In this document: positions 10,001 to 22,600 of the stretch, piece by piece
Layout of the letters: the number at the start of each line of letters is the position of its first letter
Numbering within the stretch: the stretch's first letter is position 1
NCBI GenBank assembly: GCA_948144175.1
Contig: CANXME010000774.1
Span: 372,001 to 436,000, forward strand
Source: Closterium sp. NIES-65
Taxonomy: Eukaryota; Streptophyta; Zygnematophyceae; Desmidiales; Closteriaceae
Direction: 5' to 3'
Length of the DNA: 64,000 nt
Translations under genes and position numbers: made by a program
The notes under the pieces: model-generated
The model's input: the letters and a program-made list of their open reading frames with translations, nothing else
Database searches by the model: none
What the model was told of the DNA's origin: nothing

Positions 10001-12400
10001 GCGCAAGCAGAGGAAGTGCAAGCAGAGGAAGCGCAAGCAGAGGATGCCCAAGCAGAGGAAGCGCAAGTAGAGGAAGCGCAAGTAGAGGAAGCACAAGCAG
10101 AGGAGTCACAACTAGAGGAAGCGAAAGCAGAGGAAGCGCAAGCAGAGGAAGCACAAGAAGAGGAAGCACAAGCAGAGGAAGCACAAGTAGAGAAAGCACA
10201 AGCAGAGGAGCGCAAGTAGAGGAAGCACAAGAAGAGGAAGCACAAGCAGAGGAAGTGCAAGTAGAGGAAGCACAAGCAGAGGAAGCGCAAGCAGAGGAAG
10301 CACAAGCAGAGGAAGCATAAGCAGAGGAGCACAGGCAGAGGAAGCGTAAGCAAAGGAAGAGCAAGCAGAGGAAGCACAAGCAGAGGAAGCACAAGCAGAG
10401 GAGCGCAAGTAGAGGAAGCGAAAGCAGAGGAAGCGCAAGCAGAGGAATCGCAAGCAGAGGAAGCACAAGCAGAGGAGCGCAAGCAGAGGAAGCACAAGCA
10501 GAGGAAGCACAAGCAGAAGAAGCGCAAGTAGAGGAAGCACAAGCAGAGGAAGCGCAAGTAGAGGACGCACAAGCAGAGGAAGCACAAGCATAGGAGCGCA
10601 GGCTGAGGAAGCGTAAGCAAAGGAAGAGCAAGCAGAGGAAGCACAAGCAGAGGAAGCGTAAGCAGAGGAAGCGCAAGAGGAGGAAGCGCAAGCAAAGGAA
10701 GCGCAAGCAGAGGAAGCGCAAGTAGAGGAAGCACAAGCAGAGGAAGCACAAGTAGAGGAAGCACAAGCAGGAAGCACAAGCAGAGGAAGCACAAGCAGAG
10801 GAAGAACAAGCAAAGGAAGCGGAAGCTGAAGAAGCACAAGCAGAGGAAACGCAAGCAGAGGAAGCATAAGCAGAGGAAGCACAAGGAGAGGAGCGCAAGC
10901 AGAGGAAGCGCAAACAGAGGAAGTGCAAGAAGAGGAAGCACAAGCAGAGGAAATGCAAGCAGAGGAAGCGGGAGCTAAGGAGTCACAACCAGAGGAAGCG
11001 CAAGCAGAGGAAGCGCAAGTTGAGGAAGCACAAGCAGAGGAAGCACAAGCAGAGGAAGCACAATCAGAGGAAGCGTGAGCAGAGGAAGCGCAAGCAGAGT
11101 AAGCGTAAGAAGAGGAAGCACAAGCAGAGGAAGGGCAAGCAGAGGAAGGGCAAGAAGAGGAAGCACAAGCAGAGAAAGCGCAAGCAGAGGAAGCGGAACA
11201 TGAGGAGTCACAACCAGAGGAAGCGCAAGCAAAGGAAGCACAAGTTGAGGAAGCACAAGCAGAGGAAGCGCGAGAAGAGGAAGCGCAAGCAGAGGAAGTG
11301 TAAGCAGAGGAAGCACTAGCAGAGGAAGCGCAAGAAGAGGAAGCAAAAGAAGAGGAAGAACAAGCAAAGGAAGCGCAAGTAGAGGAAGCACAAGTAGAGG
11401 AAGCGGAAGCAGAAGAAGCACAAGCAGAGGAAGCGCAAGCAGAGGAAGCACAAGCAGAGGAAGCACAAGCAGAGGAGCGCAAGAAGAGGAAGCGCAAGCA
11501 GAGGAAGTGCAAGCAGAGGAAGCGCAAGCAGAGGATGCCCAAGCAGAGGAAGCTCAAGTAGAGGAAGCGCAAGTAGAGGAAGCGCAAGCAGAGGAGTCAC
11601 AACCAGAGGAAGCGATAGCAGAGGAAGCGCAAGCAGAGGAAGCACAAGAAGAGGAAGCACAAGCAGAGGAAGCACAAGCAGAGGAAGCACAAGCAGAGGA
11701 GCGCAAGTAGAGGAAGCACAAGAAGAGGAAGCACAAGCAGAGGAAGTGCAAGTAGAGGAAGCACAAGAAGAGGAAGCGCAAGCAGAGGAAGCACAAGCAG
11801 AGGAAGCATAAGCAGAGGAGCGCAGGCAGAGGAAGCGTAAGCAAAAGAAGAGCAAGCAGAGGAAGCACAAGCAGACGAAGCACAAGCAGAGGAGCGCAAG
11901 TAGAGGAAGCGAAAGCAGAGGAAGCGCAAGCAGAGGAATCGCAAGCAGAGGAAGCACAAGCAGAGGAGCGCAAGCACAGGAAGCACAAGCAGAGGAAGCA
12001 CAAGCAGAAGAAGCGCAAGTAGAGGAAGCACAAGCAGAGGAAGCGCAAGTAGAGGACGCACAAGCAGAGGAAGCACAAGCAGAGGAGCGCAGGCTGAGGA
12101 AGCGTAAGCAAAGGAAGAGCAAGCAGAGGAAGCACAAGCAGAGGAAGCATAAGCAGAGGAAGCGCAAGAGGAGGAAGCGCAAGCAAAGGAAGCGCAAGCA
12201 GAGGAAGCGCAAGTAGAGGAAGCACAAGCAGAGGAAGCACAAGTAGAGGAAGCACAAGCAGGAAGCACAAGCAGAGGAAGCACAAGTAGAGGAGCGCAAG
12301 CAGAGGAAGCGCAAGCAGAGGAAGCAAAAACAGAGGAATTGCAACGAAAGGAAGCACAAGCAGATGAAGCCCAAGCAGAGGAGCGCAAGCAGAGGAAGCG
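7000..12400 (+). repeat. Array family I, second block set (offset 3,485)
   Basis: The landmark AAGTGTAAGCAGAGG occurs at 7811 and 11296, followed in both by GCACTAGCAGAGG. The composite landmark CGCAGGCAGAGG with a following AAAAGAAG occurs at 8336 and 11821. All are 3,485 bp apart, so about 7.8-8.9 kb and 11.3-12.3 kb are copies. GGAGTCACAACCAGAGG variants recur near 8.1, 9.5, 10.1 and 11.6 kb. No gene is seen. Confidence 0.85.
11296..12361 (+). repeat. Segment duplicated again 19,561 bp downstream (copy A)
   Basis: Three landmarks agree on an offset of 19,561 to the block at 30,857: AAGTGTAAGC (11296/30857), CGCAGGCAG (11821/31382) and CAGATGAAGCCC (12361/31922). The two copies match except for scattered substitutions, for example GACGAAG here against GAGGAAG there at about 11,875. 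A third relative lies at 7,811. This shows block transfer over a distance much larger than the local tandem offsets. Confidence 0.85.
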
Positions 12401-15400
12401 TAAGCAAAGGAAGAGCAAGATGAGGAAGCACAATCAGAGGAAGCATAAGCTGAGGAAGCGCAAGAAGAGGAAGCGCAAGCAGAGGAAGTGCAAGCAGAGG
12501 AAGCGCAAGCAGAGGAAGCGTAAGCAGAGGAAGCGCAAGCAGAGGAAGCACAAGCAGGAAGCACAAGCAGAGGAAGCAGGAGCAGAGGAGCGCAAGCAAA
12601 GGAAGTGCAAGCAGAGGAAGCACAAGCAGAGGAAGCGCAAGCAGAGGAAGCACAAGCAGAGGAAGCACAAGCAGAGGAAGCACAAGCAGAGGAAGCACAA
12701 GCAGAGGAAGCACAATCAAAGGAAGCACAAGCAGAGGAAGCACAAGCAAAGGAGCCCAAGCAGAGGAAGCGCAAGCATAGGAAGCGCAAGCAAAGGAAGC
12801 ACAAGCAGAGGAGCGCAAGTAGAGGAAGCACAAGCAGAGGAAGTGCAAGCAGAGGAAGGCCAAGCAGAGGAAGTGCAAGCAGAGGAGCGCAGGCAGAGGA
12901 AGCGTAAGCAAAGGAAGAGCAAGCAGAGGAAGCACAAGCAGAGGAAGCACAAGCAGAGGAGCGCAAGTAGAGGAAGCGAAGGCAGAGGAAGCGCAAGCAG
13001 AGGAATCGCAAGCAGAGGAAGCACAAGTAGAGGAGCGCAAGAAGAGGAAGCACAAGCAGAGGAAGCACAAGCAGAAGAAGCGCAAGTAGAGGAAGCACAA
13101 GCAGAGGAAGCACAAGTAGAGGACGCACAAGCAGAGGAAGCACAAGAAGAGGAGCGCAAACTGAGGAAGCGCAAGCAGAGGAAGCGCAAGCAGAGGAAGC
13201 GCAAGCAGAGGAAGCGCAAGCAGAGGAAGCGCAAGCAGAGGAATCGCAAGCAGAGGAAGCACAAGCAGAGGAGCGCAAGCAGAGGAAGCGCAAGCAGAGG
13301 AAGCACAAGCAGAGGAAGCGCAAGTAGAGGAAGCACAAGCAGAGGAAACGCAAGCAAAGGAAGCACAAGCAGAGGAAGCACAAGCAGAGGAGCGCAGGCA
13401 GAGGAAGCGTAAGCAAAGGATGAGCAAGCCGAGGAAGCACAAGCAGAGGAAGCGTAAGCACAGGAAGCGCAAGAAGAGGAAGCGCAAGCACAGGAAGCGC
13501 AAGCAGAGGAAGTGCAAGTAGAGAAAGCACAAGCAGAGGAAGCGCAAGTAGAGGAAGCACAAGCAGGAAGCACAAGCAGAGGAAGCACAAGCAGAGGAGC
13601 GCAAGCAGAGGAAGCGCAAGCAGAGGAAGCACAAGCAGAGGAAGCGCAAGTAGAGGATGCACAAGCAAAGGAAGCGCAAGCAGAGGAAGCACAAGCAGAG
13701 GAAGCACAAGCAGAGGAGCGCAAGCTGAGGAAGCGTAAGCAAAGGAAGCACAAGCAGAGGAAGCACAAGCAAAGGAAGCAAAAGCAGAGGAAGCACAAGC
13801 AGAGAAGCGCAGGCAGAGGAAGCGTAAGCAAAGGAAGAGCAAGCAGAGGAAGCACAAGCAGAAGAAGCGTAAGTACAGGAAGCGCAAGAAGAGGAAGCGC
13901 AAGTAGAGGAAGCACAAGCAGACGAAGCGCAAGTAGAGGAAGCACAAGCAGGAAGCACAAGCAGAGGAAGCACAAGCACAGGAGCGCAAGCAGAGGAAGC
14001 GCAAGCAGAGGAAGCACAAGCAGAGGAAGCGCAAGTAGAGGATGCACAAGCGGAGGAAGCGCAAGCAGAGGAAGCACAAGCAGAGAACGCACAAGCAGAG
14101 GAGCGCAAGAAGAGGAAGCGTAAGCAAAGGAAGAGCAAGCAGAGGAAGCACAAGCAGAGGTAGCGTAAGCAGAGGAAGCGCAAGAAGAGGAAGCGCAAGC
14201 AGAGGAAGCGCAAGCAGAGGAAGCGCAAGTAGAGGAAGCACAAGCATAGGAAGCGCAAGCAGAGGAAGCACAAGCAGGAAGCACAAGCAGAGGAAGCACA
14301 AGCAGAGGAGCGCAAGCAGAGGAAGCACAAGCAGAGGAAGCACAAGCAGAAGAAGCGAAAGCAGAGGAAGCACAAGCAGAGGAAGCGCAAGCAGAGGAAG
14401 CACAAGCAGAGGAGGCACAACCAGAGGAGCGCAAGCAGAGGAAGCGCAAGCAGAGGAAGCTTAAGCAGAGGAAACGCAAGCAGAGGAAGCACAAGCAGAG
14501 GAAGCACAAGCAGAGGAAGCACAAGCAGCGGAAGCGCAAGCAGAGGAAGCGCAAGCAGAGGAAGCACAAGCAGGGGAAGCGCAAGGAGAGGAAGCACAAG
14601 CAGAAGAAGCACAAGCAGAGGAAGCGCAAGCAGAGGAAGCACAAGCAGAGGAAGCACAAGCAGAGGAGCCCAAGCAGAGGAAGCGCAAGCAGAGGAAGCG
14701 CAAGCAGAGGAAGCGCAAGCAGAGGAAGCACAAGCAGAGGAAGCACAAGCAGCGGAAGCACAACTAGAAGAAGCGCAAGCAGAGGAACCACAAGCAGAGG
14801 AAGCACAAGCAGAGGAGCGCAAGCAGAGGAAGCGCAAGTAGAGGAAGTTCAAGCAGAGGAAGCACAAGAAGAGGAAGCGCAAGTAGAGGAAGCACAAGCA
14901 GAGGAAGCGCAGGCAGAGGAAGCGCAAGCAGAGGAAGCACAAGCAGAGGAAGCGCAAGCAGAGGAAGCACAAGCAGAGGAAGCACAAGCAGAGGAGCGCA
15001 GGCAGAGGAAGCGTAAGCAAAGGAAGAGCAAGCAGAGGAAGCACAAGCAGAGGAAGCGTAAGCAATGGAAGCGCAAGAAGAGGAAGCGCAAATAGAGGAA
15101 GCGCAAGCAGAGGAAGCGCAAATAGAGGAAGCACAAGCAGAGGAAGCGCAAGCAGAGGAAGCACAAGCAGAGGAAGTGGAAGCAGAGGAAGCGCAAGCAG
15201 AGGAAGCGCAAGCAGAGGAAGCACAAGCAGAGGAAGCACAAGTAGAGGAAGCGCAAGCAGAGGAAGCACAAGCAGAGGACGCACAAGCAGAGGAGCCCAA
15301 GCAAAGGAAGCACATGTAGAGGAAGCGCAAGCAGAGGAAGCGCAAGCAGAGGAAGCGCAAGCAGAGGAAGCACAAGCAGAGGAAGCACAAGCAGCGGAAG

Positions 15401-18400
15401 CACAACTAGAAGAAGCGCAAGCAGAGGAAGCACAAGCAGAGGAAGCACAAGCAGAGGAGCGCAAGCAGAGGAAGCGCAAGTAGAGGAAGTTCAAGCAGAG
15501 GAAGCACAAGAAGAGGAAGCGCAAGTAGAGGAAGCACAAGCAGAGGAAGCACAAGCACAGGAAGCGCAAGAAGAGGACGTGCAAGTAGAGGGAGTGCAAG
15601 CACAGGAGCCCAAGCAAAGGAAGCCCAAGCTGAGGAAGCGCAAGCAGAGGGATCACAAGCAGAGGAAGCGCAAGCAGAGGCAGCACAAGCAGAGGAAGCA
15701 CAAGCAGAGGAAGCACAAGGAGAGGAAGCACAAGCAGAGGAGCGCAAGCAGAGGAAGCGCAAGCAGAGGAAGCGCAAGGAGAGGAAGCGCAAGCAGAGGA
15801 AGCGCAAGCAGAGGAAGCACAAGCAGAGGAAGCGCAAGCAGAGGAGCACAAGCAGAGGAAGCGCAAGCAGAGGAAGCGCAAGCAGAGGAAGCGCAATTAG
15901 AGGAAGCGCAAGCAGAGGAAGCACAAGCCGAGGAGCGCAAGTAGAGGAAGCACAAGAAGAGGAAGCACAAGCAGAGGAAGTGCAAGTAGAGGAAGCACAA
16001 GCAGAGGAAGCGCAAGCAGAGGAAGCACAAGCAGAGGAAGCATAAGCAGAGGAGCGCAGGCAGAGGAAGCGTAAGCAAAGGAAGAGCAAGCAGAGGAAGC
16101 ACAAGCAGAGGAAGCACAAGCAGAGGAGCGCAAGTAGAGGAAGCGAAGGCAGAGGAAGCGCAAGCAGAGGAATCGCAAGCAGAGGAAGCACAAGTAGAGG
16201 AGCGCAAGAAGAGGAAGCACAAGCAGAGGAAGCACAAGCAGAAGAAGCGCAAGTAGAGGAAGCACAAGCAGAGGAAGCACAAGTAGAGGACGCACAAGCA
16301 GAGGAAGCACAAGAAGAGGAGCGCAAACTGAGGAAGCGTAAGCAAAGGAAGAGCAAGCAGAGGAAGCACAAGCAGAGGAAGCGTAAGAGGAGGAAGCGCA
16401 AGCAAAGGAAGCGCAAGAAGAGGAAGCGCAAGTAGAGGAAGCACAAGCAGAGGAAGCACAAGCAGAGGAAGCACAAGCAGGAAGCACAAGCAGAGGAAGC
16501 ACAAGTAGAGGAGCGCAAGCAGAGGAAGCGCAAGCAGAGGAAGCACAAGCAGAGGAATTGCAAGGAAAGGAAGCACAAGCAGAGGAAGCACAAGCAGAGG
16601 AGCGCAAGCAGAGGAAGCGTAAGCAAAGGAAGAGCAAGATGAGGAAGCAGAATCAGAGGAAGCATAAGCTGAGGAAGCGCAAGAAGAGGAAGCGCAAGCA
16701 GAGGAAGTGCAAGCAGAGGAAGCGCAAGCAGAGGAAGCGCAGAGGAAGCGCAAGCAGAGGAAGCACAAGCAGGAAGCACAAGTAGAGGAAGCAGGAGCAC
16801 AGGAGCGCAAGCAAAGGAAGCGCAAGCAGAGGAAGCACAAGAAGAGGAAGCACAAGCAGAGGAAGCACAAGCAGAGGAAGCACAAGAAGAGGAAGCACAA
16901 GCAGAGGAAGCACAAGCAGAGGAAGCACAAGCAGAGGAAGCAGAAGCAGAGGAAGCACAAGCAAAGGAAGCACAAGTAGAGGAAGCACAAGCAAAGGAGC
17001 CCAAGCAGAGGAAGCGCAAGCATAGGAAGCGCAAGCAGAGGAAGCGCAAGCAAAGGAAGCGCAAGCAGAGGAAGCGCAAGCAGAGGAAGCGCAAGCAGGG
17101 GAAGCGCAAGCACAGGAAGCGCAAGCAGAGGAAGCGCAAGCAGAGGCAGCGGAAGCAGAGGAAGCGCAAGCAGAGGAAGCGCAAGCAGAGGAAGCGCAAG
17201 CAGAGGAATCGCAAGCAGAGGAAGCACAAGCAGAGGAGCGCAAGCAGAGGAAGCGCAAGCAGAGGAAGCACAAGCAGAGGAAGCGCAAGTAGAGGAAGCA
17301 CAAGCAGAGGAAACGCAAGCAAAGGAAGCACAAGCAGAGGAAGCACAAGCAGAGGAGCGCAGGCAGAGGAAGCGTAAGCAAAGGATGAGCAAGCCGAGGA
17401 AGCACAAGCACAGGAAGCGTAAGCACAGGAAGCGCAAGAAGAGGAAGCGCAAGCACAGGAAGCGCAAGCAGAGGAAGTGCAAGTAGAGAAAGCACAAGCA
17501 GAGGAAACGCAAGTAGAGGAAGCACAAGCAGGAAGCACAAGCAGAGGAAGCACAAGCAGAGGAGCGCAAGCAGAGGAAGCGCAAGCAGAGGAAGCACAAG
17601 CAGAGGAAGCGCAAGTAGAGGATGCACAAGCAAAGGAAGCGCAAGCAGAGGAAGCACAAGCAGAGGAAGCACAAGCAGAGGAGCGCAAGCTGAGGAAGCG
17701 TAAGCAAAGGAAGCACAAGCAGAGGAAGCACAAGCAAAGGAAGCAAAAGCAGAGGAAGCACAAGCAGAGAAGCGCAGGCAGAGGAAGCGTAAGCAAAGGA
17801 AGAGCAAGCAGAGGAAGCACAAGCAGAAGAAGCGTAAGCACAGAAAGCGCAAGAAGAGGAAGCGCAAGTAGAGGAAGCACAAGCAGAGGAAGCGCAAGTA
17901 GAGGAAGCACAAGCAGGAAGCACAAGCACAGGAAGCACAAGCAGAGGAGCGCAAGCAGAGGAAGCGCAAGCAGAGGAAGCACAAGCAGAGGAAGCGCAAG
18001 TAGAGGATGCACAAGCGGAGGAAGCGCAAGCAGAGGAAGCACAAGCAGAGAACGCACAAGCAGAGGAGCGCAAGAAGAGGAAGCGTAAGCAAAGGAAGAG
18101 CAAGCAGAGGAAGCACAAGCAGAGGTAGCGTAAGCAGAGGAAGCGCAAGAAGAGGAAGCGCAAGCAGAGGAAGCGCAAGCAGAGGAAGCGCAAGTAGAGG
18201 AAGCACAAGCATAGGAAGCGCAAGCAGAGGAAGCACAAGCAGGAAGCACAAGCAGAGGAAGCACAAGCAGAGGAGCGCAAGCAGAGGAAGCACGAGCAGA
18301 GGAAGCACAAGCAGAAGAAGCGAAAGCAGAGGAAGCACAAGCAGAGGAAGCGCAAGCAGAGGAAGCACAAGCAGAGGAAGCACAACCAGAGGAGCGCAAG

Positions 18401-19535
18401 CAGAGGAAGCGCAAGCAGAGGAAGCTTAAGCAGAGGAAACGCAAGCAGAGGAAGAACAAGCAGAGGAAGCACAAGCAGAGGAAGCACAAGCAGCGGAAGC
18501 GCAAGCAGAGGAAGCGCAAGCAGAGGAAGCACAAGCAGGGGAAGCGCAAGGAGAGGAAGCACAAGCAGAAGAAGCACAAGCAGAGGAAGCGCAAGCAGAG
18601 GAAGCACAAGCAGAGGAAGCACAAGCAGAGGAGCCCAAGCAGAGGAAGCGCAAGCAGAGGAAGCGCAAGCAGAGGAAGCGCAAGCAGAGGAAGCACAAGC
18701 AGAGGAAGCACAAGCAGCGGAAGCACAACTAGAAGAAGCGCATGCAGAGGAAGCACAAGCAGAGGAAGCACAAGCAGAGGAGCGCAAGCAGAGGAAGCGC
18801 AAGTAGAGGAAGTTCAAGCAGAGGAAGCACAAGAAGAGGAAGCGCAAGTAGAGGAAGCACAAGTAGAGGAAGCACAAGCACAGGAAGCACAAGAAGAGGA
18901 AGTGCAAGTAGAGGGAGTGCAAGCACAGGAGCCCAAGCAAAGGAAGCCCAAGCTGAGGAAGCGCAAGCAGAGGGATCACAAGCAGAGAAAGCGCAAGCAG
19001 AGGCAGCACATGCAGAGGAAGCACAAGCAGAGGAAGCACAAGGAGAGGAAGCACAAGCAGAGGAGCGCAAGCAGAGGAAGCGCAAGCAGAGGAAGCGCAA
19101 GGAGAGGAAGCGCAAGCAGAGGAAGCGCAAGCAGAGGAAGCACAAGCAGAGGAAGCGCAAGCAGAGGAGCACAAGCAGAGGAAGCGCAAGCAGAGGAAGC
19201 GCAAGCAGAGGAAGCGCAATTAGAGGAAGCGCAAGCAGAGGAAGCACAAGCAGAGGAAGCGCAAGCAGAGGAAGCACAAGCAGAGGAAGCACAAGCAGAG
19301 GAAGCGCAAGTAGAGGAAGCACAAGCAGAGGAAGCGCAAGCAGGAAGCACAAGCAGGAAGCACAAGCAGAAGAAGCACAAGCAGAGGAGCGCAAGTAGAG
19401 GAAGCGCAAGCAGAGGAAGCGCAAGGAGAGGAAGCGCAAGCAGAGGAAGCGCAAGCAGAGGAAGCACAAGCAGAGGAAGTGCAAGCAGAGGAGCACAAGC
19501 AGAGGAAGCGCAAGCAGAGGAAGCGCAAGCAGAGG
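12400..19535 (+). repeat. Array family II block (offset 3,965)
   Basis: TGAGCAAGCC, preceded by AAGGA, occurs at 13421 and 17386, 3,965 bp apart. Other relatives are at 34816 and 39254. Family II also carries GTAGAGGGAGTGCAAGCAC followed by GGAGCCC, with copies near 15.6, 18.9, 26.1, 36.7, 40.8, 53.0 and 54.1 kb. An 11-bp unit (AGCGCAGAGG) lies at 16736. The segment ends at the first island. No gene is seen. Confidence 0.85.
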
Positions 19536-19664
19536 ATGTCAAAATTAGAAGAAAGAAAGAGGATTGAACTAGCAAGAATGAGGATACAAATAGCAAACCC
19601 TAGAAGGGTTGTACTCGCTATAGAGCACCCCACTACAGGCTAGAACAATAAGATAATATTCTGA
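19536..19664 (+). repeat. Non-repeat island, copy 1 of 6
   Basis: A 129-bp sequence unrelated to the 15-bp unit replaces the array after CAGAGG and returns to it at CAGAGGAAGCGC. It holds a 36-codon frame (ATG 19536, TAG 19641-19643) whose product starts MSKLEERKRI and ends AIEHPTTG, is very basic in its first half, and continues the KRKQR repeat frame in phase. That frame is open upstream only to a TAG at 19311, about 110 codons in all. A second frame, continuing AQAEE, ends in VKIRRKKED. A 6-bp inverted repeat, AACCCT (19596-19601) and AGGGTT (19605-19610) with loop AGA, lies inside. The last 21 bp are AT-rich. It is followed by AATCGC and CACCAGC variant units. I do not recognise the sequence or the peptide. 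Confidence 0.95.
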
Positions 19665-22600
19665 CAGAGGAAGCGCAAGTAGAGGAAGCGCAAGCAGAGG
19701 AAGCACAAGCAGAGGAAGCACAAGTAGAGGAAGCGCAAGAAGAGGAAGCGCAAGCAGAGGAATCGCAAGCAGAGGAAGCACCAGCAGAGGAGCGCAAGTA
19801 GAGGAAGCACAAGCAGAGGAAGCGCAAGCAGAGGAAGTGCAAGTAGAGGAAGCACAAGCAGAGGAAGCGCAGGCAGAGGAAGCGTAAGCAAAGGAAGAGC
19901 AAGCAGAGGAAGCGCAAGCAGAGGAAGCGCAAGCAGAGGAAGCGCAAGCAGAGGAAGCACAAGCAGGAAGCACAAGTAGAGGAAGCAGAAGCAGAGAAGC
20001 GCAAGCAGAGGAAGCCCAAGCAGAGAAAGCACAAGCAGAGGAAGCGCAAGCAGAGGAAGCGCAAGCAGAGAAAGCGTAAGCAGAGGAAGCGCAAGCAGAG
20101 GAAGCACAAGCAGGAAGCACAAGTGGAGGAAGCAGAAGCAGAGAAGCGCAAGCAGAGGAAGCCCAAGCAGAGAAAGCACAAGCAGAGGAAGCGCAAGTAG
20201 AGGAAGCGCAAGCAGTGGAAGCGCAAGTAGAGGAAGCACAAGTAGAGGAAGCGCAAGCAGAGGAAGCACAAGCAGGAAGCAGAGGCAGAAGAAGCACAAG
20301 CAGAGGAGCGCAAGCATAGGAAGCGCAAGCAGAGGAAGCACAAGCAGAGGAAGCGCAAGGAGAGGAAGCATAAGCAAAGGAAGCGCAAGCAGAGGAAGCA
20401 CAAGCAGAGGAAGCGCAAGCAAAGGAGCGCAAGCAGAGGAAGCGTAAGCAAAGGAAGAGCAAGCAGAGGAAGCACAAGCAGAGGAAGCGTAAGCAGAGGA
20501 AGCGCAAGAAGAGGAAGCGCAAGCAGAGGAAGCGCAAGCAGAGGAAGCGCAAGCAGAGAAAGCGTAAGCAGAGGAAGCGCAAGCAGAGGAAGCACAAGCA
20601 GGAAGCACAAGTAGAGGAAGCCGAAGCAGAGAAGCGCAAGCAGAGGAAGCCCAAGCAGAGAAAGCACAAGCAGAGGAAGCGCAAGTAGAGGAAGCACAAG
20701 CAGAGGAAGCGCAAGCAGAGGAAGCACAAGCAGAGGAAGCACAAGCAGAGGAGCGCAGGCAGAGGAAGCGTAAGCAAAGGAAGAGCAAGCAGAGGAAGCA
20801 CAAGCAGAAGAAGCGTAAGCAGTGGAAGCGCAAGAAGAGGAAGCGCAAGCAGTGGAAGCGCAAGTAGAGGAAGCACAAGCAGAGGAAGCGCAAGCAGAGG
20901 AAGCACAAGCAGGAAGCACAAGCAGAGGAAGCACAAGCAGAGGAGCGCAAGCAGAGGAAGCACAAGCAGAGGAAGCACAATCAGAGGAAGCGCAAGGAGA
21001 GGAAGCACAAGCAGAGGAAGCGCAAGCAGAGGAAGCACAAGCAGAGGAAGCGCAAGCAGAGGAGCGCAAGCAGAGGAAGCGTAAGCAAAGGAAGAGCAAG
21101 CAGGGGAAGCACAAGCAGAGGAAGCGTAAGCAGAGGAAGTGCAAGAAGAGGAAGCGCAAGTAGAGGAAGCGCAAGCAGAGGAAGCGCAAGCAGAGGAAGC
21201 GTAAGCAGAGGAAGCGCAAGCGGAGGAAGCACATGCAGGAAGCACAAGCAGAGAAAGCAGAAGCAGAGGAGCGCAAGCAGAGGAAGCGGGAGCAGAGGAA
21301 GCACAAGAAGAGGAAGCGCAAGTAGAGGAAGCACAAGCAGAGGAAGCACAAGCAGAGGAGCACAAGTAGAGGAAGCGCAAGCAGAGGAAGCGTAAGTAGA
21401 GGAAGCACAAGCAGAGGAAGCACAAGCAGACGAAGCACAAGCAAAGGAAGCGCAAGTATAGGAAGCGTAAGCAGAGGAAGCGCAAGCAGAGGAGCGCAAG
21501 CATAGGAAGCGCAAGCAGAGGAGCACAAGCAGAGGAAGTGCAAGCAGAGGAAGCGCAAGCAGAGGAAGAACAAGCAGAGGAAGCGCAAGCAGAGGAAGCG
21601 CAAGCAGAGGAAGCGTAAGCAGAGGAAGCACAAGTAGAGGAAGCGCAAGCAGAGGAAGCACAAGCAGAGGAAGCATAAGCAGAGGAAGCACAAGCAGAAA
21701 AAGCGCAAGCAGAGGAAGCGCAAGCAGAGGAAGCGCAAGAAGAGGAAGCACAAGCAGAGGAAGCGCAAGCAGAGGAAGCACAAGCAGAGGAAGCGCAAGC
21801 AGAGGAAGCACAAGCAGAGGAGCGCAAGTAGAGGAAGCGCAAGCAGAGGAAGCGCAAATAGAGGAAGAGCAAGCACAGGAAGTGCAAGCAGAGGAATTGT
21901 TAGAAGAGGAAGCACAAGCAGAGGAGCGCAAGCAGAGGAAGCACAAGCAGAGGAAGCACTAGCAAAGGTAGCGCAAGTAGAGGAAGCACAAGCACAGGAA
22001 GCACAAGCAGAGGAAGCACAAGCAGAGGCAGCACAAGCAGAGGAGCGCAGGCAAAGGAAGCGTAAGCAAAGGAGGAGCAAGCAGAGGAAGCACAAGCAGA
22101 GGAAGCGTAAGTAGTGGAAGCGCAAGCAGAGGAAGCACAAGCAGAGGAAGCGCCAGGAGAGGAAGCACAAGCAGAGGAAGCGCAAGTAGAGGAAGCACAA
22201 GCAAAGGAAGCGCAAGTAGAGGAGCGTAAGCAGAGGAAGAGCAAGCAGAGGAAGCACAAGAAGAGGAAGCACAAGCAGAGGAAGCAGAAGCAGAGGAGCG
22301 CAAGTAGAGGAAGCGCAAGCAGAGGAAGCATAAGCAGCGGAAGCGCAAGCAGAGGAAGCAGAAGCAGAGGAAGCGCAAGCAGAGGAAGCACAAGCAGAGG
22401 AAGGACAACCAAAGAGCACAAGCAGAAGAAGCGCAAACAAAGGAAGCGCAAGTGGAGAAAGCACAAGCAGAGGAAGCACAAGCAGAGGAACCAGAAGCAG
22501 AAGAAGCGCAAGCAGAGGAAGCGCAAGCAGAGGAAGCACAAGCAGAGGAAGCGGAAGTAGAGGAAGCACAAGAAGAGGAAGCACAAGCAGAGGAAGCGCA

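Noticed and set aside
12339-13412. Longest plus-strand frame (357 codons) and about a hundred shorter ones
   Set aside because: Starts and stops are both unit variants, products cycle through AQAEE, KRKQR and SASRG, and the same region is open in other phases. Length fits chance spacing of TAG and TAA units.
19220-19633. Membrane protein starting in the antisense island (hydrophobic segment VGCSIASTTLLGF onward)
   Set aside because: It begins at GTG, the hydrophobicity is the expected antisense of a charged plus-strand helix, and it runs directly into antisense repeat.
19644-19664. Polyadenylation signal in the AT-rich end of the island
   Set aside because: AACAATAAGATAATATTCTGA has no AATAAA or ATTAAA, so it cannot be called from sequence alone.
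19538-19667. Island as a GT-AG intron (GTCAAA to CTGACAG)
   Set aside because: The donor is poor, there is no pyrimidine tract before the AG, the CTGAC branch-like string abuts the AG, and removal would join array units with no coding purpose.
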